A stretch of 64,000 nucleotides of DNA from Rhodovulum sulfidophilum DSM 1374 (GTDB lineage: Bacteria; Pseudomonadota; Alphaproteobacteria; Rhodobacterales; Rhodobacteraceae), in NCBI RefSeq assembly GCF_001633165.1, contig NZ_CP015418.1, forward strand, positions 3,100,001 through 3,164,000, read 5' to 3'. Made by a program: the position numbers and the translations under genes. The notes below the pieces were generated by a model. It was not told where the DNA came from and did no database searches. It saw nothing but the letters and a program-made list of their open reading frames with translations. This document shows, piece after piece, positions 33,001 through 41,952 of this stretch (its first letter is position 1; each line of letters begins with the position of its first letter).

Positions 33001-33417
33001 ATCATCGCAGACCAGGGGGGCCTCGGCCTGGAACGCGGCCCACCAGGCGGCCGGAAGCGCCGAAGCCTCGATCCGGACCAGGCCGGTGAAGGGCCCGGGC
33101 TCGCGTTGCCAGACCATCTCGAGGATCAGCCAGCGCCCGTCGGCACTCGGCCGCAACAACTGGGCCCGCGTCGCCCCGAGGGCCGCGGTCAACTCGTTCA
33201 GCACCTCGGCGATGGCCGCGCCGAGCCCCTCTTCCGACACCTTCAGGATGGCGCAGATCTGTTCCAGCGTCCATTGCATGACCGTACCGTCCGCAAGCCG
33301 GAACCGGTTGCGAGCGGTCTTCAGTGCTCCAGAATGCGCCGCTGTCTCCTCCGCGACCTCCGAATGGGGGCGCCGGGTGCCGGGATCGGACGACGACGCA
33401 GTATCCGAGGGACACAT
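30055..33417 (-). CDS. Hybrid sensor histidine kinase (GAF-PAS-HisKA-HATPase-REC)
   Basis: This 1120-residue kinase starts at ATG 33417, where GGGAG is eight bases upstream; the frame is open further but without domain similarity. In order it has a GAF-like sensor (about 55-200), a weak PAS, PAS domains (about 355-460, 480-600, 600-720), and HisKA with the phospho-His in MHDFNNLLA (about residue 753). HATPase follows (N box LNLLLNARD, G boxes DNGSGIG and GGTGLGLSI), then a C-terminal receiver with Asp in LLVTDFDMP. No membrane segment is seen, so it should be cytoplasmic, sensing through GAF/PAS. It shares domain order and H-box sequence with the kinase at 45137-48805 and so is a paralogue. 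Confidence 0.88.
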   Translation of the reverse strand: MCPSDTASSSDPGTRRPHSEVAEETAAHSGALKTARNRFRLADGTVMQWTLEQICAILKVSEEGLGAAIAEVLNELTAALGATRAQLLRPSADGRWLILEMVWQREPGPFTGLVRIEASALPAAWWAAFQAEAPLVCDDLANCDPALFPANSAALAGIGAVLAVPFSLDGRFAGALLLSAPAGRLLPEAVPTEALAALAQTIGSRLGCADLAMPRTSRPLSDEAGGVAPAADAVSTADTVLTFDGDGRVTGCCSRDDRAVADGLEGLAGMMPEDFLLPEQTARLRAAFDHCRIGGASSPFPLRLPTRAGPREMRAMVFERAAPEAAPEGAPAGLGLLLQDVSGAGPDRRHAGMCARAMEAMSVPAVMTDASCRIAWMNAAFERRTGFGFFEALGSTPAELLRIEMPVPGDGDRLSAARLARRPIRIEIQCRTKSGAAILLDVSIVPLFDAAGTCLGTFATAIDISERRARETALAGGEGSVRTARDALVNALEALPDGFACFDAEDRLVICNARFRDMLPMAGTPIVPGLGFRELFESALRQGMPRGDPEQRARWIAGQETARCCGARILEGERRDGGWLRLSDLPTSDGGRVVLCTDITALKRDARRTREKLVAAMDASVDGVAITDSAGAYLYMNRACREMLGIGAGADIRAHVWQEFHSEEEVARIRAVSERPLQTRGIWTGLVVARRTDGGSVEQEVSVTRQADGCKLCISRDVSERRRVERNALRLREELQLAQRRQVIAQVAAGLMHDFNNLLATVSGSATLLRNGGDAESNIARILAASAQAGALVNRLASLEQRAHRPDLIDLRDPLEEAVNLVRAGAGSGLSLTLRLPSEPMLAVADPTDVIQVFLNLLLNARDAICWRTPQACRGEITVTAELAHGRALRRKPRIGQLLPDRRYFRICVSDNGSGIGWAVRRRLFEPYFSTKGNGGTGLGLSIVEGAVTENGGAIGLQSRRGCGSRFSVFWPEAGEEPHEDLCAAGPPCGRLAGRRILLSDGDQEALRILSVYLETAGAEVAASNNPEDILEAVRSDPENWDLLVTDFDMPRLTGADLAAAVRTYAPDLPALLVTALPDRHLRSGAARRDLFSGVLGKPVASVDLVAGAVAAIGGRQTER

Positions 33418-34210
33418 TTTTTGTCTCCCAGCGGGACGCTGCAAAATGTAAATCGCCGGGCACGAAGTGGGGGGAGACCGGCGGCGAGCCCCACCAGTAC
33501 AGCGAGCGCCTTGGCGGCTCAATGATCCACGGAACCCAGTCGGCAAAGATAGGCTGCTTTTGCGCCGGATTGGCCCCCGAGGGGCCGGAAGCCCCCCTCC
33601 TGGAAACGCCGCTGCGACGAAACGCCGCTCGCCCCGGGCATTTTCCAAGTCCGGGCACCGCCGCAGCGTGGACGCTCTGCAGCGTACTGGAAGCCACAGC
33701 CGACCGGCGCGGGCCGCCGGGCCATTCCGTCCGGCAGAGGAAAGCGGTTGGGAGGGCATTTCTGTCGACACCTTGGCGGTCGCGAAAATCGGAAGGGGAT
33801 CGGCAATATGGTGGGCCCGAACCGCCCCTACCCTGCGCCCGCCCCCCGCCCTGTGGCCGACAGGATCAGTATCAGCTCGCTCATCCGCGTCCGGACAGGA
33901 GAACGACAGTCGTAAAGGAAGGGCCGCTCGGTTCCCCACGCTTTCCCCGGGACATCGGAAGGCACGGAGCCGGACCGACCACGCCGTGACCGTTTCCGAA
34001 CGGCAGAGACGACACGCCCTGCAAGCCACGGCCTCCCTGTCGCGAGACCGCTGGCCTCGTTCATCTTGCTTCCCTCACTCTTAGCGCGTCGGCAGCTGCG
34101 AGGCGCATCACGGACGTAATTGCACGTCAGTGTGCAATTACGTCCGGCGGGAGGTAAGAAGGCAACGGCGCGTCAGGATAGCCGCCATGCCCATCCGGAC
34201 GCCCATAACA
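33418..34210. other. Long intergenic region upstream of the hybrid kinase
   Basis: About 790 bases without a supported gene. The frame of the kinase runs open through part of it, but composition and lack of similarity argue it is not coding. It contains the 34-base inverted repeat at 34112-34145. Confidence 0.45.
34112..34145. promoter_or_regulatory. Perfect 14-bp inverted repeat
   Basis: GGACGTAATTGCAC and GTGCAATTACGTCC are exact inverted arms around GTCAGT. It lies 66 bases past the end of the Wzc-like gene. It could be a terminator stem (no T-run follows) or a binding site for a dimeric regulator, perhaps acting on the kinase promoter. Confidence 0.5.
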
Positions 34211-36433
34211 TCAGTCGCGTTGGATGGGGGCCTCGTAACTGTAACCGTAGCCGTAGCCATAGCCGTAATATCCCTCTTCTCGTCCGGGGCGGGCATGGCG
34301 GCGCTCGAACCCGTTCAGCACCGCCGCATGCGCCGGCCGTCCGGCCCCGTCGAGCGCCCGCATCGCGGCCGCCATCTCGCCCGGAGCGGTGGAGCCGTGG
34401 CGGGCCACCAGAACCGTGGCGCCGACCGCACGCGCGACGATGACGGCATCGGTCACCACCAGAATCGGCGGGCAGTCGACGATGACACAGTCGAAGCGGC
34501 GGCCAAGCATCTCGATCATCTCGGCAAAGCGCGGCCGCATCATCATCTCGGAGGGGTTGGGCGGGTAGATCCCGGTCGGGATCAGGCTCAGACCGCCGAC
34601 CGGAGCGGGTCGCAGCACCGCGTCAAGCTCGGTGTCGCCCGCGAGATAGTCCGACAGGCCCGGCAGACCGTCGGGCAGGCCCAGCCGCCTGGCGAGTTCG
34701 CCGCGCCGCATGTCGGCATCGATCAGGCAGACGCTCTGGTCGGCCTGGGCCATCACCATGGCGAGGTTGAGCGAGACGAAGCTCTTGCCCGCATCCGGCG
34801 TCGGCCCGGTGATCGCGATGCTGCGGCGCTCGGCATCGATCAGGCCGAAACGCAGCGCAGTGCGGAGCGACCGGAACGCCTCGGCCGCCAGGCCGCGCGG
34901 CATGTCGCGGGCAAGGATCGGCGGTGGGGTGCCGGGCCGCTGCCGGGGCATGTCGCTCACCAGCGGCACCGTGGCGAAGACCGGAAGCCCAAGCGCCTCG
35001 ATCTCCTCGGGCGCACGGATGCCCCGGCGGATCGCCTGCGCCAGAAGCCTCCACGCCAGCGCCGCCACCGCTCCCAAAACGAGCCCGACCAGCAGCGTCA
35101 ACCCCACCCGCGGGCTGACCGGATCGGGCGCGGTTTCGGCGCTGTCGATCACCCGCACATTGCCGACCGCGCTGGCCCGAAGCACCGCGACCTCCTGTTC
35201 GCGCACCCGAAGCTGGGTATAGATCTCGCGCGCGAGCTCCAGCTCCTGGGTCAGGTTCAGCACCTCGCGCTGGGTCTCGGGCAGCGCTCCCACCTCGTCC
35301 TCCAGCCGCTTGCGGCGCTGCTCGGCGCGGGCACGCTCGTTCAGCAGGTTGCGATATTCGGGGTGGTTCGGCGTAAAGCGGCGCTGCAATTCGTCTTCCT
35401 TGGTGTCGAGTTGCCGCAATTCGGCATCAAGAACCCGCAACTGTTCCAGAAGCCCCTGCGCCTCGGCGGTAAGATCGATGGCCTGGGCCTGCTCACGGAA
35501 GCGATTCAGCTTAAGCTCGGCCTGCCGCACCCTTTCGACCGCCTCGGGAAGCTGTTCGCGGATGAAATCGAGGCTGCTCGCGGCCTCTGCGGCATTGCGG
35601 TCGATATTCTGCCGGACATAGGCCTCGGTGACGGCATCAAGCACGCGCGCCGCCCGGCGCCGGTCATCCGAGACGAGCGACAGCTGCAGGATACCCGTAT
35701 CGCGCCCCTTCTCGGACACGCCCAGCATCCCGCGCAGGCGCCTCACCATATCCGACACCGAGACCTGGACGATACGAAAGCCGCGCCCGATCTCGCCGTC
35801 GAGCCGCCCGATCTCGATGGTAAAGCCCTTCTCGGAAAGCCTCAGCGGCACCCCCACCCGACCGTCATGGACCCGGCCCTCCGGATCGGTCAGCCGGAAG
35901 CTCTCGGGCCCGGTCCGGATCGCGGTCAGCTCGAGCCCCACCCAGTCCGGCGGCACCGCGAGCTGTGTCAGCGCGATCCCGGCATCGCCGGTATCGTAGC
36001 GGGTCAGAAAGCCGATCTGGGGCAGCCCGAGCCCGGTGCGCGCCAGCACGCCCCCGACCAGCGGCAGCCGCATCGGCCGGGCGCTCCAGTCGAGATGAAG
36101 CGCGGCCACTGCCTGACCGAGGATCCGGCGCGAGCCGACGATCTCGATCTCGGTCGCGGCGCGCGGTGACGTCTCCAGAAGATCGGCCATGTCGGTCGGC
36201 AGCATCAACTGGTTGCTGCGCTCCTCGAGCTGCAGAAGCGCGGTGGCGCGATAGCTCGGCGTGCTGAACAGAAGCATCACGGCGGCGAGCACCAGCGCCG
36301 CAGCCGCGCCCTTCAGCATCGCCCCGCGCGCCGCCCAGACCGAAGCGAAGAGCGTCGACAGGTCGATGTCGTCGTCCTGCTGCGGCGTGGTGGCCGCGGG
36401 CGGCGTGGTGGATCGGGGATACGGCTCGGTCAT
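34211..36433 (-). CDS. Polysaccharide co-polymerase with BY-kinase domain (Wzc-like)
   Basis: This 740-residue inner-membrane protein has a Wzz domain with membrane segments near 42-58 and 455-475, a periplasmic coiled coil between them (about 260-430), and a cytoplasmic bacterial tyrosine kinase. The kinase has Walker A in TPDAGKSFVS, Walker A' VCLIDADMRR and Walker B FDCVIVDCPP. The C-terminus carries the tyrosine cluster YYGYGYGYGYSY that is autophosphorylated in this family. It controls chain length and export of exopolysaccharide together with the Wza-like protein. Its start overlaps the phosphatase stop (ATGA). Confidence 0.92.
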   Translation of the reverse strand: MTEPYPRSTTPPAATTPQQDDDIDLSTLFASVWAARGAMLKGAAAALVLAAVMLLFSTPSYRATALLQLEERSNQLMLPTDMADLLETSPRAATEIEIVGSRRILGQAVAALHLDWSARPMRLPLVGGVLARTGLGLPQIGFLTRYDTGDAGIALTQLAVPPDWVGLELTAIRTGPESFRLTDPEGRVHDGRVGVPLRLSEKGFTIEIGRLDGEIGRGFRIVQVSVSDMVRRLRGMLGVSEKGRDTGILQLSLVSDDRRRAARVLDAVTEAYVRQNIDRNAAEAASSLDFIREQLPEAVERVRQAELKLNRFREQAQAIDLTAEAQGLLEQLRVLDAELRQLDTKEDELQRRFTPNHPEYRNLLNERARAEQRRKRLEDEVGALPETQREVLNLTQELELAREIYTQLRVREQEVAVLRASAVGNVRVIDSAETAPDPVSPRVGLTLLVGLVLGAVAALAWRLLAQAIRRGIRAPEEIEALGLPVFATVPLVSDMPRQRPGTPPPILARDMPRGLAAEAFRSLRTALRFGLIDAERRSIAITGPTPDAGKSFVSLNLAMVMAQADQSVCLIDADMRRGELARRLGLPDGLPGLSDYLAGDTELDAVLRPAPVGGLSLIPTGIYPPNPSEMMMRPRFAEMIEMLGRRFDCVIVDCPPILVVTDAVIVARAVGATVLVARHGSTAPGEMAAAMRALDGAGRPAHAAVLNGFERRHARPGREEGYYGYGYGYGYSYEAPIQRD

Positions 36434-36858
36434 AGTCTCTCAGCCCAGCTCTCTGTCGCCCGCAGGATCGCGTCGACGACGCTCTCATGCCAGGCGCGGG
36501 GTTTTCCGTAGGGGTCGGGAATGCCAGTGCCACCGCACCAGTGATCGAGAAGAAAGGTGCGGCCCGTCAGTTCGGGCGCAATCCGAACGATGTCCTCGCA
36601 ATGGCGCGGCGCCATCGCCAAGATCAGATCGGCCTCGCGGCCCATCGCGGCCGAAAAACGCCGTGCGCGATGCCCGGAGAGGTCGACCCCCAGATCCAGC
36701 GCTACCTCTGCCGTCAGCGGATCGGCGACCCGGCCGGGTTCCGCCGCGAGCCCGGCCGACGAAAGCCCGGCACCGGGCCGCAGCGCCTGCAGCAGCGCCG
36801 CCGCGACCGGCGATCGGCAGATATTGCCGGTGCAGACCGTGAGGATACGCAGTTTCAT
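36430..36858 (-). CDS. Low-molecular-weight protein-tyrosine phosphatase (Wzb-like)
   Basis: This 142-residue phosphatase has the P-loop CTGNICRS near the N-terminus (CX5R) and the general acid in DPYGKP. It should dephosphorylate the tyrosine tail of the Wzc-like kinase encoded by the next, overlapping gene. It follows the export-protein gene by nine bases, so the three genes form one operon reading leftward. Confidence 0.92.
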   Translation of the reverse strand: MKLRILTVCTGNICRSPVAAALLQALRPGAGLSSAGLAAEPGRVADPLTAEVALDLGVDLSGHRARRFSAAMGREADLILAMAPRHCEDIVRIAPELTGRTFLLDHWCGGTGIPDPYGKPRAWHESVVDAILRATESWAERL

Positions 36859-36867
36859 GCACTCCGG

Positions 36868-37941
36868 TCAGTCGCCGATATCGTCGATCTGGCCGACCGT
36901 GCGCACCGTCGGCAGAATGCCGGTGATGGTGTCGTTCCAGCGCTGCAGCGGCGAACGGGTGATATAGACCACATCGCGCGGCGCCAGCAGGAAGCGGGTC
37001 CCCAGCAGCATGCCGCCCGGGCTCGAAACGTCGAGCTGGAAAACGGTGATCCCCTCCTCGCGGCCGCGGAAGACAAACAGGCCGCGGGCGTCGGCGCGCA
37101 GCTCGTCGATGCCGCCGCTGCGGGCCACGGCCTGGGTCAGCGTGATCGGCTCCTGCGACAGGTCGACCGGCGAGGGGGTATCGACCTCGCCCAGAAGATA
37201 GGCCTCCTTGGCCCGGCGTCGCGGAACCGCCACGGTGTCGCCCGCGATCAACAGCGGGTTGTTGCGCGCGATCCCGGCGGTCAGGAAACCGTCAAGATTG
37301 ACATTGTAGAGTCGGCCGCCACGCTGCACCGTCACGCGCTCCGCATCGGCCAGTTCGGTCAGCCCGCCGGCCGCGTTCACCGCCTCGATCAGGGTCAGCG
37401 GTATGGTGGTCAGCGGTTGCCGGTTGGGGGTGCCGACCTCGCCCGCCACGACGACGCGCTGCGAGTTGAAACCGGTGACCCGCACCTCGAGCTGCGGGTC
37501 GGAGATATAGTCGGCAAGCTGCCGGGTCAGATCTGCCCGCACCTCCTCGGGGCGGCGGCCGCGAGCCGGAACCTGGCCGATGAAGGGATAGAAGAAGGTC
37601 CCGTCCGACTGCACCCGAAAACCGAAATCGAGCGCGCCGCGCTCGTCGCCCAGCGGCAGCGTCAGCTCGGGATGGTCGAACACCACCACGCTCAGCACAT
37701 CGCCCTCGCCGATCCGGTAATCCCAGTCCCGGGCCGGAGGCAGGGTCGTCGGCTGCGGCGGTCGTGCCGGCTGCGAGAAGCTCGCGATGTTTCTGCTGTC
37801 GAGCCGGATCACCTGGACATCCGCGGGCAGCTTGCTCTGCTCTTCCTCGGTGACCGGAAACCGCACGAAACCGGTGGCGCAGCCCGACAGGACGCCACAA
37901 AGCGCGAGAGAGAAGAACATGGGAGCCAGTCGTGGCGTCAT
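36868..37941 (-). CDS. Outer-membrane polysaccharide export lipoprotein (Wza-like)
   Basis: This 357-residue lipoprotein has the lipobox LSGC at about 18-21. A Poly_export domain (about 75-175; YRIGEGDVLSVVVFDHPELT, then VQSDGTFFYPFIGQV) and two SLBB domains (about 160-330; VVVAGEVGTPNRQPLT, then YLLGEVDTPSPVDLS) follow. It forms the outer-membrane channel for exopolysaccharide. First gene of the Wza-Wzb-Wzc operon; its promoter lies between 37942 and 38236, shared with the divergent broken glycosyltransferase. Confidence 0.9.
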   Translation of the reverse strand: MTPRLAPMFFSLALCGVLSGCATGFVRFPVTEEEQSKLPADVQVIRLDSRNIASFSQPARPPQPTTLPPARDWDYRIGEGDVLSVVVFDHPELTLPLGDERGALDFGFRVQSDGTFFYPFIGQVPARGRRPEEVRADLTRQLADYISDPQLEVRVTGFNSQRVVVAGEVGTPNRQPLTTIPLTLIEAVNAAGGLTELADAERVTVQRGGRLYNVNLDGFLTAGIARNNPLLIAGDTVAVPRRRAKEAYLLGEVDTPSPVDLSQEPITLTQAVARSGGIDELRADARGLFVFRGREEGITVFQLDVSSPGGMLLGTRFLLAPRDVVYITRSPLQRWNDTITGILPTVRTVGQIDDIGD

Positions 37942-38236
37942 CGGCAGGGTCCTCAGTGCCGTTTCCGGGTCGCGAAGCCTCAGCGCATGGATTGCACCTC
38001 CCCAAGCACCTGCCCGGCGGCACCTTCACAACCGGGCGGCGAACGGGTCGGACTGGCTCGCTCCGATGCCGGAGTAACGGCAATTCCGGCGCGATGGCAG
38101 GACGCAAAGGGAGGGTCTTGCGCCCCAATGGGTCGCAGAATACCCGAAAGAGAAAAAGTATGCCTGCTGTTCTGCCAGCACCCCGGGGCGAGACGGCGAC
38201 GCCGGCCGCAAAGGTGCAGACGGGAACGGGACCAAG

Positions 38237-38876
38237 GTGAGAGTGTTGCTCGCCCGTAACAATTACACCGTTCAGAGCGGCGCCGAGGTGTTCCTCCATG
38301 AGGTGGCGCTTTCTCGGCCGCCGAAGACGGGCTCAAGGCGCCTCATGCCGATCTGTTTCCAGAGGCGGCCGATTACCGCCATGGAAGCATCGCGGCGCGT
38401 GCCGCCCGGCTGCCCGCGATGATCTACAATACCCGCGCCCGCGACGCCTTCGCCCGGATGATCGAGACCTTACGGCCCGACATCGTGCATGCCTTCGCGA
38501 TTTACGTGCGGCTGACACCCGCCATCCTCGACGCGGCGCGCGAGGCCGGGGTGCCGGTGGTGCTGAGCTGCAACGACTACAAGCACCTCTGCCCGAACTA
38601 CAAGCTGTTCCACCATGGCCGGGTCTGCACCGAATGCCGGGGCGGGCGCTTTCACCGCGCGCTGGTCAACCGCTGCTGTCACGGCTCTCTCGCGGTCAGC
38701 GCCGCCAGCATGATCGAGGCCTATATCCATGACCGGCTCGATCTCTGGCGCCGCAATGTCTCGATCTTCCTCTTCGCCAGCCGCTTCATGGCGGCCCAGA
38801 CCGAGGCGTTCTGGGACCCGGACCGGATCGATATCGACTTCCTGCGCAACCCCTTCGATGTCGACGCCCACCGCGG
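38237..38876 (+). pseudogene. Glycosyltransferase (GT4-like), frameshifted and 3'-truncated
   Basis: The frame opens well (MRVLLARNNYTVQSGAEVFL) but loses its phase near 38310. Body residues AAEDG, HADLFPEAADYRHGSIAARA and IVHAFAIYVRLTPAILDAAR continue in another frame, with the typical SCNDYKHLCPNYKLFHHGRV region of this GT family. Some residues between FLHEV and the body are also missing. At about 38876 the gene ends inside the N-terminal half and fuses to an epimerase. It cannot make a functional enzyme. Confidence 0.75.
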
Positions 38877-39575
38877 CGGCTGCTCTATCTGTCCTCGGGC
38901 GGCACCGTCTATGGCGTACCGCAGCATCTGCCGGTGCCCGAGGCCCATCCGCTCGAGCCGATTTCCTCCTATGGCATCGTCAAGGTCGCGATCGAGCAGT
39001 TCATCCGCATGGAAGCGCGGCTGCACGAGCTGCAGGCCGTGATCCTGCGGCCCTCGAAGCCCTATGGGCCGCGTCAGGGCCATGGCGGGGTGCAGGGCGT
39101 GATCGGTACCTTCATGGGGCGGCTTGCCCGCGGCGAGCCGATGCAGCTCTGGGGCGATGGCAGCATCGTGCGCGACTTCATCCATGTCCGCGACCTGGCC
39201 CGGCTTTGCGTCGCCGCGGCCGAGACCGGCGCAAGCGGCACCTTCAATGCGGGCGCGGGCGAAGGCCGCTCGATCCGCGAGATCCTCGATCTGATCGGCG
39301 AGGTCTCGACGCTCGAGGTCACGCCCGAGATCCGGCCCGGCCGCAACATCGACATCCCCCGCGTGGTGCTCGACATCGCGGCGGCGCGGCAGGCCATCGG
39401 CTGGCAGCCCGAGATCGCGCTTTGCGAGGGGCTGGCTGAAACCTGGGCCTGGACCTGCGCCGAACTCGCGCCGACGCCGCTGCCGGACTGGCTGCGCGCC
39501 CCTTTCCAGGCGACCGAGGCCGCGCTGGCCCGACACCGCCCACCCTGCCCCACATCATCGGGAAAAGCGTCATGA
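38877..39575 (+). pseudogene. NAD-dependent sugar epimerase (GalE-like), 5'-truncated
   Basis: From 38877 the frame reads LLYLSSGGTVYGVPQHLPVP, SSYGIVKV with the catalytic Tyr/Lys, ILRPSKPYGPRQGHGGVQGV and FIHVRDLARLCVAAAETGAS, to the stop at 39575. The Rossmann N-terminal third with the GxxGxxG motif is missing, replaced by the glycosyltransferase fragment. The deletion joint is in CCACCGCGG|CGGCTGCTC. The remainder is open, so the loss may be recent. Confidence 0.75.
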
Positions 39576-40480
39576 GCCCCGCCCGACCTGACGGTCTATT
39601 GCGCCGCCAGCGCCTTCGCCTCGCGGCCCGCGCGCTATCGCGGGGCCCGGCTGTGCTATCTGCCGCTGCGGGCCAATGGCGCGCAAAGCATGCTTTACGA
39701 CGCCGTCTCGCTTGTCGACGCGGTGCTCTGCGGCCATGACCGGCTGCTGCTCCTGGGCGTGTCGGGGGCGCTGGCGCTGCCACTGGTGCGCTGCTTCGGC
39801 CGGGCCCGGATCGTGACCAATATCGACGGCATCGAATGGCAGCGCGCGAAATGGGGGCGGCTGGCGCGGGCCGTGCTGCGCGCCTCGGAATGGGCGGCGG
39901 TGCGGTTCTCGGACGAGGTGATCGCCGACAATGCCGCCATCGCCCGCCATGTCGCCACACGCTACGGCCTGGCCTGTCACACCATTCCCTATGGCGGCGA
40001 TCATGCCCGCGCCACGGCCCCCGGCCCGGTCGGAGCCAAGGCCCTGCCCCAGAGCTATGCGCTGGCGCTCTGCCGGATCGAGCCCGAAAACAACGTCGCC
40101 CTGGTGCTGGAGGCCTGGTCGCGGCTGAGCGCGCCGCTGGTCTTCGTCGGCAACTGGGATGCCAGCGCTTATGGCCGGGAGCTGAAGGCCCGCTACGGCG
40201 CCCATCCCTAGATCCGGTCTACGACCCCGCGCGGCTGCGCGCGATCCGCGACCGTACCGCGCTATAAGCGCATGGACATTCCGCCGGAGACACCAATCCG
40301 GCACCCGTCGAGATGATGCAATTCGGCGTGCCGGTGCTGGCCCATGGCTGCATCTTCAATCGCGAGACAACCGAGAATGCGGCGCTTTACTTCGACACGC
40401 CCGACGATCTGATCCGGGCGGGGAACACCCTCGCCCGGCATCCAGATGCCGCGCGCCAGACCGGCGCCCGGGAGCAAGAC
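39572..40480 (+). pseudogene. DUF1972-type glycosyltransferase, multiply disrupted
   Basis: An ATG at 39572 overlaps the epimerase stop (ATGA) as an intact gene would. About 30 N-terminal residues are then missing, and the body (DLTVYCAASAFASRPARYRG, IVTNIDGIEWQRAKWGRLAR, ADNAAIARH) runs in a different phase from 39585 to a TAG at 40209. Further pieces follow with another stop at 40264: DPVYDPARLRAIRDRTAL, AHGHSAGDTNPAPVEMMQFG and NRETTENAALYFDTPDDL. These are recognisable rhamnosyltransferase-like parts; the gene is dead. Confidence 0.75.
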
Positions 40481-40499
40481 GTCCCGGACAGCAGCGCCC

Positions 40500-40970
40500 T
40501 CAGCCGCGGGCGGCGAGACGGCGAAGCGCAATTTCCAGATCGGCCGGGCCCGCGGGCTCGGCCAGAAGCCCGTCGGCCAGCGCGCCCAAAGTCGCGGCCT
40601 GAGGAGCTGCAGGGCCAATCTGCACGATCAGATGGAATTCGGGAGCGCTCCGGCGCAATGCCGCCAGGCCCTCGGCCAGCGGCAAACCGGCGAAATCCTC
40701 CGCGCTGACGATCACAGCAGCCAGATAGCGGCCGCTGCCCTCGATCTCCTCCTGCGCGGGGTCGAGCCCGGGCACTGTCACCACGTCGAGCCCGGCACAG
40801 CGGAGCCAGGCGATCAACCCGCTCCGGCCTTCGGGAAAGCGCTGCAGCCAGACCAGCCGCAGACCGGGGCGCAGGCCGATATCGATCAGCGGAACGCGGT
40901 ACCCCCTGAACACGCAGGCCAGGACCGGACGCACCTGCGCCGCATCCGACCGGACGGGCCTGCCGCTCAC
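40500..40970 (-). CDS. Hypothetical protein, degenerate receiver-like fold
   Basis: This 156-residue protein from about residue 35 follows the beta-alpha rhythm of a response-regulator receiver (LRLVWLQ, LDVVTV, AAVIVSAEDF, HLIVQIG, LADGLLAEPAGPADL). The acidic pocket, phosphoacceptor Asp and Lys are not conserved, so it would be a pseudo-receiver. It overlaps the upstream membrane-protein gene by four bases. I do not recognise a named family; the fold call is by secondary-structure pattern only. Confidence 0.45.
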   Translation of the reverse strand: MSGRPVRSDAAQVRPVLACVFRGYRVPLIDIGLRPGLRLVWLQRFPEGRSGLIAWLRCAGLDVVTVPGLDPAQEEIEGSGRYLAAVIVSAEDFAGLPLAEGLAALRRSAPEFHLIVQIGPAAPQAATLGALADGLLAEPAGPADLEIALRRLAARG

Positions 40971-41257
40971 TCCAGCACGGCATCGCCTTCCCGTCGGCCG
41001 CCACCGCGAATCTCAAGCGCGTCAGCCAGCAGGAAGACCGCCAGCGCGAGAACGAAGAGCCCCCACATCGCCGCGATCATCGCGGCCACCGCCGCCAGCA
41101 ACGAGTGCTCCAGCAGAAGCGCAGAGATCAGCGTCAGCCATCCGGCGGGAACGCAAACGACCATCATGGAAAAGATGGGACCGGGGCGCCTGCCTCGTTC
41201 CGACATCCCGACCCGCTCGGCGCCGCATTCCGTCCGTTCCAAGGCAAACCGTTTCAT
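40967..41257 (-). CDS. Small membrane protein
   Basis: This 96-residue protein has two hydrophobic segments (about 30-50, IFSMMVVCVPAGWLTLISAL; and about 54-80, LLAAVAAMIAAMWGLFVLAL) and a charged C-terminus. The ATG at 41257 has GGAG eight bases upstream. It is co-translated with the pseudo-receiver downstream (ATGA). No family is recognised. Confidence 0.5.
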   Translation of the reverse strand: MKRFALERTECGAERVGMSERGRRPGPIFSMMVVCVPAGWLTLISALLLEHSLLAAVAAMIAAMWGLFVLALAVFLLADALEIRGGGRREGDAVLE

Positions 41258-41952
41258 CTTTAATACTCCGACACAAACCCAGATGACGAATGCCATCGCC
41301 CACCACTTGCCGCCATCGGCGATAGCTGACACCATGAGCCCCAATTAAATTCCTCGAACACGGGAATTAATTATCTAGAACAAAAAAGAAATCAATTTGA
41401 ATTCCTTGATTTAGCCTCCTGCACTCACAGACACCCGATCGGATATCAAGCGCCACTAATGCCCGCCCGTTCGCGACCCGTTTTCGGTCTCTGGGGGTTT
41501 GCGATCCGGTGAATGACAGGGTATCCCTACAACTGTTGAGACCATCTTCGCCACCCACGAAGACTGCCGGGATTAGCTGTTACCCCCAACGTACTCCGGC
41601 ATTGGACTTGACATTTATCTCGGGGGAGTCAATTTCCGGCTCCCTCGAGACCCCCTCCTTTTGAGCCCTTCTAACAGATCTTGTGCCACTTTCGGACGCC
41701 TCGACAGCCGTCCACCCATAGGAGACTATCAATTCGGATAGGCCCGGGCGCATCCGGATGGTCCGCCTGATGGCCACCCGGCCCGTCTGATCACTGTGGC
41801 GGACCACCCCGGCCCTCACGAGGGCCGCGCATTTTGCTCCGAAAATATAGGATCATTACAAATTCGAGCCATTACAAATCAGGGATCGAGAGCTTTTCTC
41901 AAAATCAGGAAGACAAAAACCGCACCGGCATCCGACTGCAATACAAGCTCTA
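41258..41952. other. Non-coding, AT-richer intergenic region
   Basis: About 700 bases with no frame that looks coding. The AT-rich part near 41345-41420 and 41830-41950 could hold promoters for the small membrane protein operon and unknown transcripts. Confidence 0.4.

Noticed and set aside
30481..33525. 1014-residue open frame on the + strand
   Set aside because: It is the antisense shadow of the hybrid kinase gene, which has clear domains and codon use. High GC keeps the opposite strand free of stops.
33418..34029. 200-residue extension of the hybrid kinase
   Set aside because: The frame is open, but a good ribosome binding site precedes ATG 33417 and the extension has an Arg/Pro/Gly composition typical of non-coding high-GC DNA.
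36487..38259. 590-residue open frame on the + strand
   Set aside because: Antisense of the Wzb-like and Wza-like genes.
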